Positions 46,037 through 57,962 of a stretch of DNA of 64,000 nt are shown piece by piece. The stretch comes from Nageia nagi (Eukaryota > Pinophyta). The notes under the pieces are model-generated. The model saw only the letters and a list, made by a program, of their open reading frames with translations, was not told the origin of the DNA and searched no databases. The stretch's first letter is position 1. Each line of letters begins with the position of its first letter. The stretch covers positions 126,232,001 to 126,296,000 of the forward strand of contig JBITNC010000001.1 of assembly GCA_050084985.1 (NCBI GenBank). The letters are read 5' to 3'. Position numbers and translations under genes: made by a program.

Positions 46037-47038
46037 AAGATCTAATATGACCACTACTAAACAACTTCCAATTAGTAAGACACATATATCTGCATGGGGC
46101 AATGATAATCAAGAGTCCTCCTAGGATGTGTGTTGAATGTTTATTCTTGCTAGTTGTCTATTGTGAATATTCTGCCAAGGACCCCTTGATGAGAACATTA
46201 GTAGGGGTAGGTGATTTATTGCACTTTCAATACATTTAGATATTAATTTAATTAATTAAAGATTAATTCAATTAATAAGATTATGTGATGCAGGATTAAT
46301 TTAATTAATTAAATTAGCAGCTTTATAAAAAAATACTTAATACTTAAAATTATTATTATTAATAATATTATCTAATAAATTAAAATAAATTATAAAACAA
46401 AAATAATTATGGATAAGCTTAAGGAAAATATAAGCTTAACACATGGTCGGATAGAGTTAAGTGACAACTAAGAATTTGATGTCATGAAAATAAAATATTA
46501 TTATTTTATAAGAAACCCTAATCTTTTGAAAAGTTATAAATATACTCTTAGAGTTCACATTTTGGAAGGAATTGCAAGTGAGAAGCAAAGCTCTGGAGAA
46601 ATTGTAAGTTAACGCAAGAGCTAGGGTTTTCGAGACTTAGGGTAGTCTTAGAAAAATCACTTGAAGATGCAAGGTTATGCTATTGATTTGGAAGGTCAAC
46701 CATTTTACTTTATGAAAGATGTTTCTTTAGCATTGAAGGGTTTTGGATTCATTTTAATAATTTGATCAATTTGATAGCATTTATTAGGTCATTCTATTCT
46801 AATTTCTTAGTTAGGTTATATAGAAATGATATTATAAATATTTTTGTATGAGGATGAAAGAAAAATAATAGTTTCCACTTAGAAAGTAAAGAAAATGTTA
46901 CTCTGAATGTTGTGTTTTTAGAACATGTTATGATTTAGGACTTATTTTACCTTGACCTAGTTTATTTTTCTTTGATCTGGTTATTTTGGTTTGATCATTT
47001 AAAAATTTAAATATTGATTTGATTCTTTGATTAGAACT
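46037..47038 (+). repeat. LTR fragment of an outer Ty3 element (element C)
   Basis: 46037-46310 matches 63728-64000 (ATATGACCACTACTAAA, CAAGGACCCCTTGATGAGAA, ATTAATTCAATTAATAAGAT). The rest continues with a promoter-like TTATAAATATACTCTTAG near 46540. The first 280 or so bases of the LTR, present at 63449-63727, are missing here, so it is 5'-truncated. It stops at the LTR of the inserted element B. Confidence 0.62.
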
Positions 47039-47870
47039 GATGTAACAACCCGTTCAATTTGCACTATTACAACCTAATTACCATCAAGGATTTTAATGAG
47101 ATTAATTTTGAATTATGTTATTAGATGACTAATTTTGAATAGTGATACACATTATTGTATCGATTTGATGTTAGCTTCAAGATTTTATGATAGGTTATAG
47201 GTTGACTAGAGTTGGAAATTTTGATTAAATACCCAAGGGACCAAGGGTCAGTTAGTGATGAAAATGGGATGGTAAGAGAGAGGAAATGATTTGCATTGGT
47301 TTGCTAACAAACCCTAATGACCATAATAGATCATGTAGATGCATGACATAATTAAAAAGCATAATAGTCAAATTCGATGATGAGTGTATCGATGTGTGTG
47401 TGCAATAATGAACTTACCTTATAGGATGAAGAGACCATCACAAGTAAAAATGGGTGTTAAAAAGTTTGATATGCATTTTCAAAATTTATTCTAAAAGAGA
47501 AAAAGAATATTCCATTCTTTTGAATTTAAATTTTTACTTAAGGTTTTTAGCGAAATGGGCTGAAATTTAAAAGTGATAGTTAAAAAAGATTATTTTCATG
47601 TTGTGGATGTTATAAAGGTATTTTGGTAGGTTGTGAAAATAATTGAGATAGAATCCCCACATACTTTGTTTCTTTGTATTAGGTGTAAGAAATAATTGGA
47701 CTCAATTTATAGGCTAATATAAAAGATTCTAAAATATTTTATGACACCACACTTGCCAATAAAATTAATTTAGACCCACCATATAAAAAATAAAATACCT
47801 ACATCTTCCCCATAGAAAGTATTGAATGGGATGAGTAAATACTTGTTTGGAAATATTATATCCACCTTGG

Positions 47871-47880
47871 CTATAAATAA
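47871..47880 (+). promoter_or_regulatory. TATA box of element B 5' LTR
   Basis: CTATAAATAA in the context CCACCTTGGCTATAAATAAG, conserved at 58739-58748 in the other LTR. It is the likely start region of the retrotransposon transcript. Confidence 0.6.
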
Positions 47881-48230
47881 GGGAGGAATATTAGGAAAAT
47901 TGACTACCACCTCATCATTCACAAGCTTTGGTATAGAGTCCCATGGAGAGAAGAAGCCTTCGATCTCAAGTCTAGGAGTTTTCCTTTTTTCATCTTAGCT
48001 AATGTATAGCTAAAATTTGAATTCATTTGTTATGTTTGATGATGGTTTATGAATACATATTGATGAGATTAAATTGTTAGTAATAGTATTACTGCTTATT
48101 GAAGAGACACTTCATTTTTTTATTTGATAGTAAATATGTGAAGCTTGTACCTATAGTTAAAAGGAGGCATAGTTTACTATCTTTATTTCAACATATGTTA
48201 GAGAAAGAAAAATTAGAATACATTATTCTA

Positions 48231-48293
48231 TTGGTGGGATAACATATTTTATTGGTGGGGTAACACATTTTATTGGTGGGGTAACATATTTTA
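48231..48293 (+). repeat. 21-bp minisatellite, three units, in 5' LTR of B
   Basis: TTGGTGGGATAACATATTTTA at 48231, 48252 and 48273 with small variation. The 3' LTR has only two related units near 59097-59140. A minus-strand open frame here (48188-48580) merely translates the repeat. Confidence 0.88.
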
Positions 48294-50417
48294 TTGGTTG
48301 ATAAGACTATTATTTGTGCTTCCCATGCTATGAATACTCTTGAGGAAGTCAACTTTAGCAATGTCTTAAGCTCTTGCCTTAGCCTTTTGCCACTCTCATA
48401 GATATCCAACCAATCTTCCAATGTCCATTTTGAATACCATTGGAAGGCATAATAAGAAAATGTGAAAGGAATATTGGTTATCCACTTATTTCTTCTTCTC
48501 GATAATGTGGACTGAGATATGTTACCTTGCCTAGATGTATTTTTAGTCGATAGGGAACACCATCTTAAGTTCAGCTCCAATCCATTCTAGAATCCATTCC
48601 ACTTACAATAATTTTTGAATGCTTGAAGGTCATTTCCTCCAAGAATAATCCACTTTGCAACCTTTAAATCTAATCCCTATGCTTGTATAGTATTAGGTAC
48701 CTAAAACCAATAGGATATGATTCATTTTTCCTTTATGTTTGATTTGAAAAGACTCCCATGCCTTAGAGAGGCATTTCTTGCACTCATGTAGATAAATTTT
48801 ATTTTTTTCTCTCTATGTAGCTATGCTCTAAAAGCATATGAGCCCTTCAGGGTATAAGTGTGTTGATAAACACCATGTTGTTGAAATTTAAAAGGATAGA
48901 TCTATTGCATAGTAAAATGCTCATTCTACCCAATAGTGAATAATGCTATAGCAATGAAGATGTCACTCCCATATTTTCAAGCCTCCTAAAAGGACTTACC
49001 AGCTTTGAAATGCCATGTTTCTTAGCAATGTGAAGTGTAACTATGATAGGAATGTTTTCAAGTCCAGAACTCCTCTAAACATTTCTTGAATACCATTGGA
49101 AAATAACATGTTTAGCATCAATCAAGTACTTACATACATTGCCTATAGGTTACCTTGATAATTTGGATCATACGAGAATGTAGGGGTGGAGAGAGACTAG
49201 TTTTCATTTAAATATTTTTAATAGATCCTATACTACACATATATTTGTGAAGCTTATATCCATTATTTTTTTTTAATAATGGTAAAGATGTTGTTATGTA
49301 GAAACAAGTATTATGAAATTTGTATTAATTTAATAGGATAGTATGCATAACTAAGCTTTAATATAATTATAATAGTAATAATCTTAGAAGATGTTTAGTA
49401 TAAGATGATCATGACATTATTTTGAGAAAGGTTCTCATGTATTGATTTTAAATTTATCATGTGACCAAGGAAGGGAGGTAGTCCTAGAGAGGACATAAGA
49501 CCTCTCAAGGTTCATAAAATAGTTTTATAATAATGAGATATCATAAATTCATTTTCATCATGGTCATAAATAAGAAAAGGGTTTTCCTAATTCTCAATAC
49601 TCAACACCCCTCTTAGTACCCAATCCAATAACTTTTAAATCCTTGGGAGAATCTCAAATGATGAAGATGGGAGAATCTACACCAAGAGGACAAAGCTCTA
49701 TTGAAGACTCTCTAGACTAAGCCATGACCTATTTTATCATGTGATCATTTGTTAAAATTTATAAGGGAACCCTCTTAATTAATAAGGTTTACCCAAATTT
49801 ATTGTAATCTACTATCATTATGTAATAATATTTGTTGAATAAATGTTTGATGATTTTTCACCAAATACTACCTATGACTTATTGGTATTAATAAAACCTA
49901 TATGTGAAATAATTTATCCTATGATATGTTTTCAATTTGAGGTTACTTAAAATGGTAAGGTTAGAGCTCCAAATATAATTCCATATGAAGATAACTAATA
50001 GGAAATGTAAAATAATATAAATACAAGGGTAAGGGATGATGTCATTGATACAAATCAAAGAGGAAATTATTTGGTAATCACTATGTGTATTATTGAATTA
50101 TGCTTTTACTTATATAAATTCAAATAATTTAAGAAGGCCTTTAATGGGAAAGCCTTATTGCCTCTACATAATGTAGGTATATATATTACATGAAAATTAT
50201 GATCTCTAACTTCGTAGTCTTCTATCTTGCATGAATGTGGATTTATAAAATCTTATTGTTCTAATATGCTTACAAGATATAACTCACATTATATGAAGAG
50301 AAAATATTCCTAATGCAAGGGGAACTATTTAGTAATACTATATACTAGTATGGATTAAGATTAAATCAAACCCTATGGAATTGATTTTATTAACCCTAGA
50401 CCCTTGTAAATAGATCA

Positions 50418-52117
50418 TAGAAGGGAACTTAGTAGATTTGTATTAAAACACATAGTAAGAAACTCAATTACTAAGGTAAGTAAAAATATATCTTCATTAT
50501 TAATATAAAGGAAACCCTATGTCCTCCAAGAAAATATAAGGTTATAACCCATATCATGGAAATTGACTCAATTAGAGAAGGAGGTTATCTACACCTTCTA
50601 TCCAAAAATAAGTTGATAACAATTGGGATGACCCTAGGGGTCCTTAGATATTGTAAGGGGATCAAATGGGATAGCTTAGTGGGGATATGATAATGATTTG
50701 GTAGAAGATATCCATATAAATGTTAATTTTTACTATCAAAAGAAAAAGAGGATAACTTATAACATGCTTGAAATTAATAAGATAAAAAACATACTCTCAG
50801 GAATAGCCACTTCATGTTTTTAGTAGAGATGTACATGGATACTATGGTAAGAAAACCCTCATGTAAACCTTAAATAAATAAACTCTAGAAGAATGAAATC
50901 AACTTCATAAAATTAAAATAAGAATGAAACTTACATACTCGCTCAATAATGAGGGAAAATGATAGGGAATATTCATTAGTCAAACTCTTACTCACTAAAT
51001 GAAAAGCAAGAAGAATATACCTTGAGTGAGGACCACTTTCCATTGTAATTCTTTTTTAGAAGTAGTTGAATTTAATGTCATCTCAAGGCACATTACTAGA
51101 CTCTAGAATGTAAACTTTTATAAAGTGGTATTAAATACGCAACACCATGTATGTGGGATAATTGTAGTACTTCCAAATATCTTGTATGACTTCCTAAATA
51201 AGCTTGATTTGAATCTTTGTCTATGCATTATTACTTATGGGTTTATAAATGTCAAGGATAATTTGTTTTCATGTATTTAGATAAAGGTAACACCTAATAC
51301 TTGGTATGAGAATGAAACATAAAAAACCTAATATTTGATCTAGGATCAATTACTTTTGTATTGATATAATATAGTTTCTTTTATTTTATAATCTTGTTTA
51401 AAATTTATTAGACTATACAAACCACTTGAGTGTATTACTTCAATACCCATGGGTCCCCAAGATATGGGTAGGAGGATACTAACCCCATGGTGAGCCTAAC
51501 TGATAGATATGGGAAGGCTAGTGTCTCATATCCTCAACATGGTGTTATATAAATATAGTAGTTGATAAAACTATGATTACTAAGTGAGAATAATTTAGTA
51601 GTCATACTACTTATAATTTAGTAGATAGGAGTATGATGACTATTCTATAGGCAATGAAGTTTACCCACTCATAAGAAAGTTTGCCTAGGATAAACTATTT
51701 GATCCTGTGAGTCAAAGAATTATCATTAGGTAAGGATGTGTAACCCTGTGGATGTGTGTTCTCTTAGGTGATATGGGCCCTGAGTAGAAAACCACTACAC
51801 TATGTCCAAAATGTTTGCTACATAGTTTGTGAAGTGGAAATGGTGTGATCAAATATGAGGCATATCCTAATAAGATGAGTGTTGAGGAGTGAGCACTAGA
51901 AGAGGTTTGATTAGGGTTGGTTCATCCAAATTTTAGCCAATCTTACAATGTGAGTGCTAACTAGATAGAAGCATTGATATGCTCATACAGATCACATGGT
52001 CCATTACAAGATTATTAGAGTGTTTAATCTAATAAAAAAAATTAGGTGTAAAATTTTAGGGCTTGAGATGTTAGGAATAGGTGAAAATGTTATCAAAAAT
52101 AGGTGGTAGCATTATAG
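50418..52117 (+). other. Leader or LTR end of element B
   Basis: Non-coding stretch between the aligned LTR part and the primer site. It has no counterpart to the right of the 3' LTR within the window. It is either the 3' end of a very long LTR, lost from the other copy, or an untranslated leader with an insertion. Confidence 0.4.
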
Positions 52118-52129
52118 TGGTATTAGAGC
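52118..52129 (+). other. Primer binding site of element B
   Basis: TGGTATTAGAGC, one mismatch from the tRNA-Met site TGGTATCAGAGC, about 250 bp before the gag coding remnants. TAGCATTATAG precedes it, so a CA end could lie at 52110-52111. Confidence 0.75.
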
Positions 52130-52369
52130 ATCAAGTTCAAAATCTTGGGCCTATGGTCCATAATTCTTTTGCTATAAGAGTTTAGGAATACAAGATGAGT
52201 ATGCTTGAGCCTAATAACAATACCATTTGGTGGAATCAAATTATGCCAATTCCAATATGTATGAAAAGAGCTTTGGGAAACTTGCAAAAAGGTGCTAGAA
52301 ATGGCTTTCCTATGAATATCAATGCTAGGGAAAACTAAAGATATGTTAGAGGCCAAAATACAAGAAATA

Positions 52370-53470
52370 GAATAATGATGAATTGCAATAGAAGGGCTAC
52401 CAAAAATGATAATGAAAGTTCATGAAGTCATTCCACCTAAAATAACAAAGGAGAAGAAGCCATCAAGATATACAAAAGTAGGTGGTGGACTAACAAGAGA
52501 TAATAAACAATCTACTAAATAAGCAAGTTGAACCTTCAAGAGAAGAAATTGTTTGAGGATAAGAAAGACTTGAAGAGATAGATGAATAGCTTCAGAAAAG
52601 AATTGAGCAAGAACTTACAACAAAACTTAAGAAAGCTTAGATCCTAAAATTTAAGGGTGGAAATAAGGTGAACAAGAGGAAGTATGGTTAGAAGAAGCAA
52701 AAACCTACTTCACAATAAAGAACTTATCATCAGAGACCAAAATGGTTTGGGTTACATATAATTTTTAAGATATTGCACTAGAGTGGTGGAATGCATACAT
52801 TTTGCAAGAGATTCATTTCTCATGTTTACTATGATAGAAAGAATGGGGAATGCTATACTATTTAGTAAGGACCCATGAGTGTTCAAAGCTACCATTAGAT
52901 ATTTATTAGGCTACTTAAATACATCCTAGAAGATAAGAATCACATTAAGGTCCATAGATTCCTTATGGGGTTAGATCCTAAGATTAAAACTATGGTAAAT
53001 GTATTAGATCCCAAAATGTTGGAAGAGGTGTATGACCTTGCCAAAAGGGAAGAAAGCAATTTGGGTATCAAGAAGACCTTTGTAAACTATACTCTTCCAA
53101 ATGAAAAAGACAAGGAAGTATACTGAAAGAGTTAAAGTGTAGAGCATCAAGCTCAGCATATAGGAAATAAAAAGATCAAGGAAAATAATCATAGTTACAA
53201 GGATGATAATTTTCCTAAATTTGAGAAGAGGTCATTTGGAAATAAGGGTATAAGAAGAACTATTTTTAGAGGAGGAATCAATAGTTCTATAAGCAAAATC
53301 ATAACCCTAGGAATGGAAGCCAAGGTTTTAGGAACCATGGTTAAGAATTTCTAGATCAAAGAGTAAATCATAATGCACCTAAATATAAGGTCCCATAACA
53401 AAAAAAGTCTCCTCAAGATGGATGTTGGAATTATTATGGAGCTCACATTGCGAATCAGTGTTTCTTGAAG
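52370..53470 (+). pseudogene. Ty3 gag relic of element B
   Basis: Blocks include KVHRFLMGLDPKIKTMVNVL (52949 on), LDPKMLEEVYDLAKREES (53006 on), typical of Ty3 Gag, and a zinc knuckle CWNYYGAHIANQC at 53423-53461. In it the second cysteine (expected CxxC) is Tyr, TAT at 53432-53434. Several stops. Would form the particle shell and package RNA if intact. Confidence 0.8.
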
Positions 53471-53519
53471 ATAGATCCACATAAAGACATTGAATCTTTG
53501 TAGCTATCAGATTGGGAAA

Positions 53520-56500
53520 GACCAAAGGAAAATCCACACCTCTTCAAATCCTTGGTAAAGTTTCTAACAAATCTTTTAGGGTTTTGATAGATTATGGTGC
53601 TATAGATATTTTTATTTCAAATTCCTTAGTTAAAGACATGTTAAAGGTACTAAAATATTTGGCAAATGGGTGGTAAGTGGATTTTGGATTAGATCAGAAA
53701 TACCTTATCAAATAAAGCTTTAGGGATGTTGAAATAGAATTACCCAAGGGGTTTGTTAGATGGGATTTGTATGTGGTTCCCCTAGCCTCTTATGATATTA
53801 TCTGAGACATGATTTGGTTGATGGCCCATAAAATTTTAATTAAATTTTAGAAAACATGGGTAGAATACATCGATGTACCTCAAAATTGATACATGGTATA
53901 CAATGATCAAGGATCTTTTGAACCTTATTTGATCACAACCATGCAAGTTAAAAGAAGCATCAAGAAAAAGGAGATGATTTATGAATTTAAAGTTAATGAA
54001 GTGGAGCAAGAGGATAAGGAGGTAGAATTGTTAAGTACCCCATGTTAAGAGAATGCAAAGATGTATTCCTTGAAGATCTACCCAAATTACCCCTAAAATA
54101 AGAATTTGATTTCTTAATAGAGCTAGTACTAGGATAAGAGCCTATTTCTAGAACACCATACAAAATGAATACCATTGAGATGTAAGAGTTGAAGATAAAA
54201 TTGCAAGATTTATTAGAGAAAGGGTTGATAAAACCTAGTGTGTCATCGGGGCCACTCCTATGTTGTTTGTAAAAAGAAATATGGAATCTTAAGGTTATGT
54301 ATCAATTATAGGATGTTGAAAAAAATTCACCGTTAAGAATAGGTATCCTATACCTAGAATTGATGATTCATTTAATAAACTCAAGGATGTTGCTATTTTA
54401 TTCAAGATAGATCTAATATTGGGATACCATAAATTGAAAATTAAGAGATCAAAAACCCATAAAAAAACTTTTAAAACTAGGTATGGAAACTATGAGTTTG
54501 TGGTATTACCTTTTGGGTTAACAAATTCTCATACAACATTCATGAACTTGATGAATAGTGTCTACTAGGAATACCTAGATAAGTTTGTGTTAGTATTTAT
54601 GGATGATATCCTCATATACTCAAAGAATGAGGAGGAACATAGTCATCATCTATGATTAGCTCTAGAAGTATTGAGAAGAAACCAATTATATGGAAAATTA
54701 TCAAAGTGGAACTTCTATGTTTTCTAAATTCAATATCTAGGCCACATCATCTCTATAGAAGGAATTTTAGTTTACCCCAAGAAAGTGGGAGCAATAATGA
54801 GTTGGTATACACCAAAAAATGTGATTGAGGTAAGGTTTTTTATGGAATTAGTTGGGTACTATCAAAGATTTGTCAAAGATTTTTTAAAAATAGCCAATCC
54901 CATCACTATTCTTCAAAAAAAGAATAAGGTGTCCAAATGGATAGAAAAGTATGAACAAACTTTTACACTCTTAAAAGAAAAACTTAACATAACACTAATT
55001 ATCACTATCCCTAATCCACATGGTGATTTTATAGTATGTAAAGATACTTCACAAGAGGGTTTGGGTGGTGTGTTATCACAAAATAGAAATCCAATAGCAT
55101 TTGAATCAAGAAAATTGAAAACAAATGAGCTAAATTATGTAACTCATGATCCTTAGTTGAAAGTTGTAGTGCATGCACTCAAAATGTAGATACCCTATCT
55201 TTTAGGGAAGCCTCTCAAACTTGAAACAGATCACCAATGTTTGAAGTATGTTTTTATTCAAAAATATATAAATGCTAGGCAAGGGTGATGGATATAATTC
55301 CTAGCTGAATATGATTTTGGTATTAAGTACGTAAAAGAAAAGGAAAAAAAAGTGGTAGATGCTTTGATTCATATGCAACATATCAATTCCATGATAAGAA
55401 GTCAATTTGACTTATTTGACCAAGTGAAAGTTTTTATAGCAAGAAGACTTGTATTGCAGATCAATTTGAGAATTGATTGGGAAATATACCCCATCAACCC
55501 AAGATTTTACTAAAAAAGATGGAAATATTTATTTTAAGGATAGATTAGTCATGCTAGAGAAGGAAAATTTAATATGTTTAATCATAAAAGAAGCCCATTT
55601 TCCCCCGTATGTAGCACACCCAAGAGGTACAAAGATGAGAGAAGATCAAAAATAAAGATTTTATTGAGATGGTATGAAAAAAGATATAGCAAAATTTGTG
55701 GCAATATGCCTTCAATGTCAAATAGTGAAGGTAGAACATCAACATACAAGAGGATATCTATATCCACATGATGTTCTTATGCTAAAATGGTAAGCAATTT
55801 TAATGGATTTTATTATTAGTTTGCCAAAAACTAGGTTCCATCACAAGTCAATTTTGGTAGTGGTTGATAGATTGATGTAGGTAACACATTTTATACCTGG
55901 TAACACCACTAATGATGCCTCTATAGTATCAAATAAGTTTACCCATGAAATATTTAGATTGCAAGGATTTCCTAAGGTGATCATCTTAGATAGGGATTCT
56001 AAGTTCACCTTCATATTTTGGAAAACATTGCATAAGGCATTGGGAACAAAATTGAATATGAGTTTAGCATATCATGTTGAAAAAGATAGATAGATTGAAC
56101 AAGTGAATATAATCCTTTAGGACATGCTTACAATGTACTACATGGAGCAAAAAACTAAATGCGAGGATTACATCTGCTTAGTCAAATATACTTATAGTAA
56201 TGGATATCATTCATCATTGAGAATGACTCCTTTTTAGGCTCTTTATGGAAGAAGATGCTTGAATCCTTTATCTTGGGACAATTGGGAGGATCAATTGATG
56301 ATCTAATTGAAGATGTTAAAGCAAATAGAGGAGCACCTAAAGTCCATTCAGCAAAAGCTCAAGGAAGCCATCAATTGATAAAAGAGTTATGCTGATCTCA
56401 AGAGACCTCCTTGAGAATTTATTTTGGGTGAAAATATATTTTTATGAGTCCAACCCATGAAAAGTGCCATAAAGTCTACCAAATTGGATCCTCGATTTGT

Positions 56501-56760
56501 TGGTCCTTTTGATATGTTTAAAAATTAGAGTTTAGTTGCTACAAACTTGCTTTGCCATCAAGTTTATCAAAAAATTATGATGTCTTTCATATCTCTTTGC
56601 TGAGAAAGCATGTTACTGACCACTCTCATGTGTTGTATTTCTTTGATTTGTAGATGTCAAACCCTTATGCTATTAAAGTTCTCCTTATTAGGATCCTAGC
56701 TTTTAGAACTAGCACTACTACTAAAAGGCTTATTTATGTCCATTTTTTGCATCTTAAAAT
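53520..56760 (+). pseudogene. Ty3 pol relic of element B: protease, RT, RNase H, integrase
   Basis: Protease: VLIDYGAIDIFISNS at 53581, with D-Y-G instead of D-S/T-G. Reverse transcriptase: LLEKGLIKPSVSSG (54212 on), FVKKKYGILRLCINYRML (54262 on), FVLVFMDDILIYSK (54584 on, FMDD active site). An open stretch at 54785-55156 holds the connection and RNase H start (GYYQRFVKDF, then CKDTSQEGLGGVLSQ). Integrase: zinc part near 55590-55740 (CLQCQ), DFIISLPK with the first Asp (55807 on), VIILDRDSKF with the second (55978 on), and the GPF module LDPRFVGPF (56482 on). About 60 bp-scale blocks are separated by stops. No clear chromodomain after SFISLC-RKHV near 56590. Confidence 0.85.
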
Positions 56761-57962
56761 ATGAAAAATGAAAATCAATGTTAATTTCCATCCTCCTATG
56801 TTGACATGCATCATTTTAATTTTTTTTCCATTTTTTAACTTTTTCCAATCAAATTTTTTATCATTTTGCACCAACAAAAATATAAAACACATTTTACCTA
56901 TTCATCAATTGACCAATTGATAGATCACATTTATTTCATCCTTCATTCATACCAAAAGTGATTACTCAATATACCAAATACCCTCTCCTATTTATATATA
57001 TCAACAAACCCTCCCTATAATCCTTACATTTCATACACTTTAGCTAATTATTTTCTTCCTTAGTGTTTATGTTATGATCGTAGCTATGGCACCCAAGGAA
57101 AAGAAGAAGCCCATAGAGAATAAGCCCACAGTAAAATAAATATCAATAGTTACAGAAAAGAAAACTCCTTTGAAGGTTAAAAAAGAAGAAGGTAACAAGA
57201 AATGAAAAATAATATTAAAAACCTTACTATATTATTAATTAAAATAATATATAATAAATTTAAATTTTTAAAACCTAAACCATCAACCCCATTCCTGAAC
57301 TAGTTTAATGGACCTATGTCATTGCCCCAAAGACCTAATAAAAATGATGTACCTTGCAGAGGTCGTAGCTTTTGATTTGGATATCATTTTGAGCCCATTT
57401 TTTTAATCACATAGAATTAAAATATCTATAATTCTATGATATTCTCTTCTAAAAATTGATGCAAAAAATGATGCAAATTATGAAAATTTTACATAAACAT
57501 TGAATCAAATTATGAAATTCCAATGCAAAAATTGATGCAAATTCTAAAAAATGATGCAAAAATGATGTAAATGGTGGCTTTAAGGATGCAAAAAGTGGCT
57601 TTAAGGATGAAAAAATAGAAATAGAAAAATGCAAAAAAAGACATAAATTTTGGCATGCACATTACATTGGAATTTACATCAAAAAAAGAGGAAAAAATGA
57701 AAAAAAAAAAAAAACATTCCAATGCAAAAAAGGATGCAAATTCACTTTTTGATGGTAGTGTAGAAAACTAAGAAGTTGATAGATTAATGAGTGTTTAGTG
57801 CAATGGGACAAGTATTCCTAATTGTCTTCCACTTGGGAAGATTAATACACCATGAGAAGATAATTTCCTTATTTTTTTAAATGATTATGTGAAACATTTT
57901 CAAAACTTTATCATTGTATTTAAGAACATAGGGAATTGTGTTCCTTTGTAAGGCAAGTAGTA
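56761..57962 (+). other. Non-coding 3' region of element B with simple repeats
   Basis: Lies between integrase and the 3' LTR. It holds a small Lys-rich frame (57086-57205) and an A-rich section. 57470-57740 is full of GATGCAAA and GGCTTTAAGGATG repeats; phenylalanine-rich antisense frames there are artefacts. A weak purine tract, AAGGCAAGTAGTA, ends at 57962. Confidence 0.6.
57086..57205 (+). pseudogene. Small lysine-rich reading frame
   Basis: ATG at 57086 gives MAPKEKKKPIENKPTVK, one TAA, then ISIVTEKKTPLKVKKEEG to TGA at 57203-57205. Highly basic, no recognised domain. Could be the start of an extra ORF that some Ty3 lineages carry after integrase, or chance in A-rich DNA. Confidence 0.3.

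Larger units (their letters stand above)
47039..50417 (+). repeat. 5' LTR of element B (part aligned with the 3' LTR)
   Basis: Aligns with 57963-60657 from TGTAAC to AACCCTTGTAAATAGATCATA-type ends. About 600 bp (roughly 49430-50030) is present here and absent in the 3' copy. Whether the LTR truly ends near 50417 or continues to about 52110, next to the primer site, is open; the latter would make it about 5 kb. Confidence 0.7.

Noticed and set aside
48188-48580. 130-codon minus-strand protein with repeated CYPTNK
   Set aside because: It is the antisense translation of the 21-bp minisatellite in an LTR, and the frame is not kept in the other LTR.
57449-57722. Phe-rich minus-strand frames
   Set aside because: Caused by A-rich GATGCAAA repeats on the other strand.
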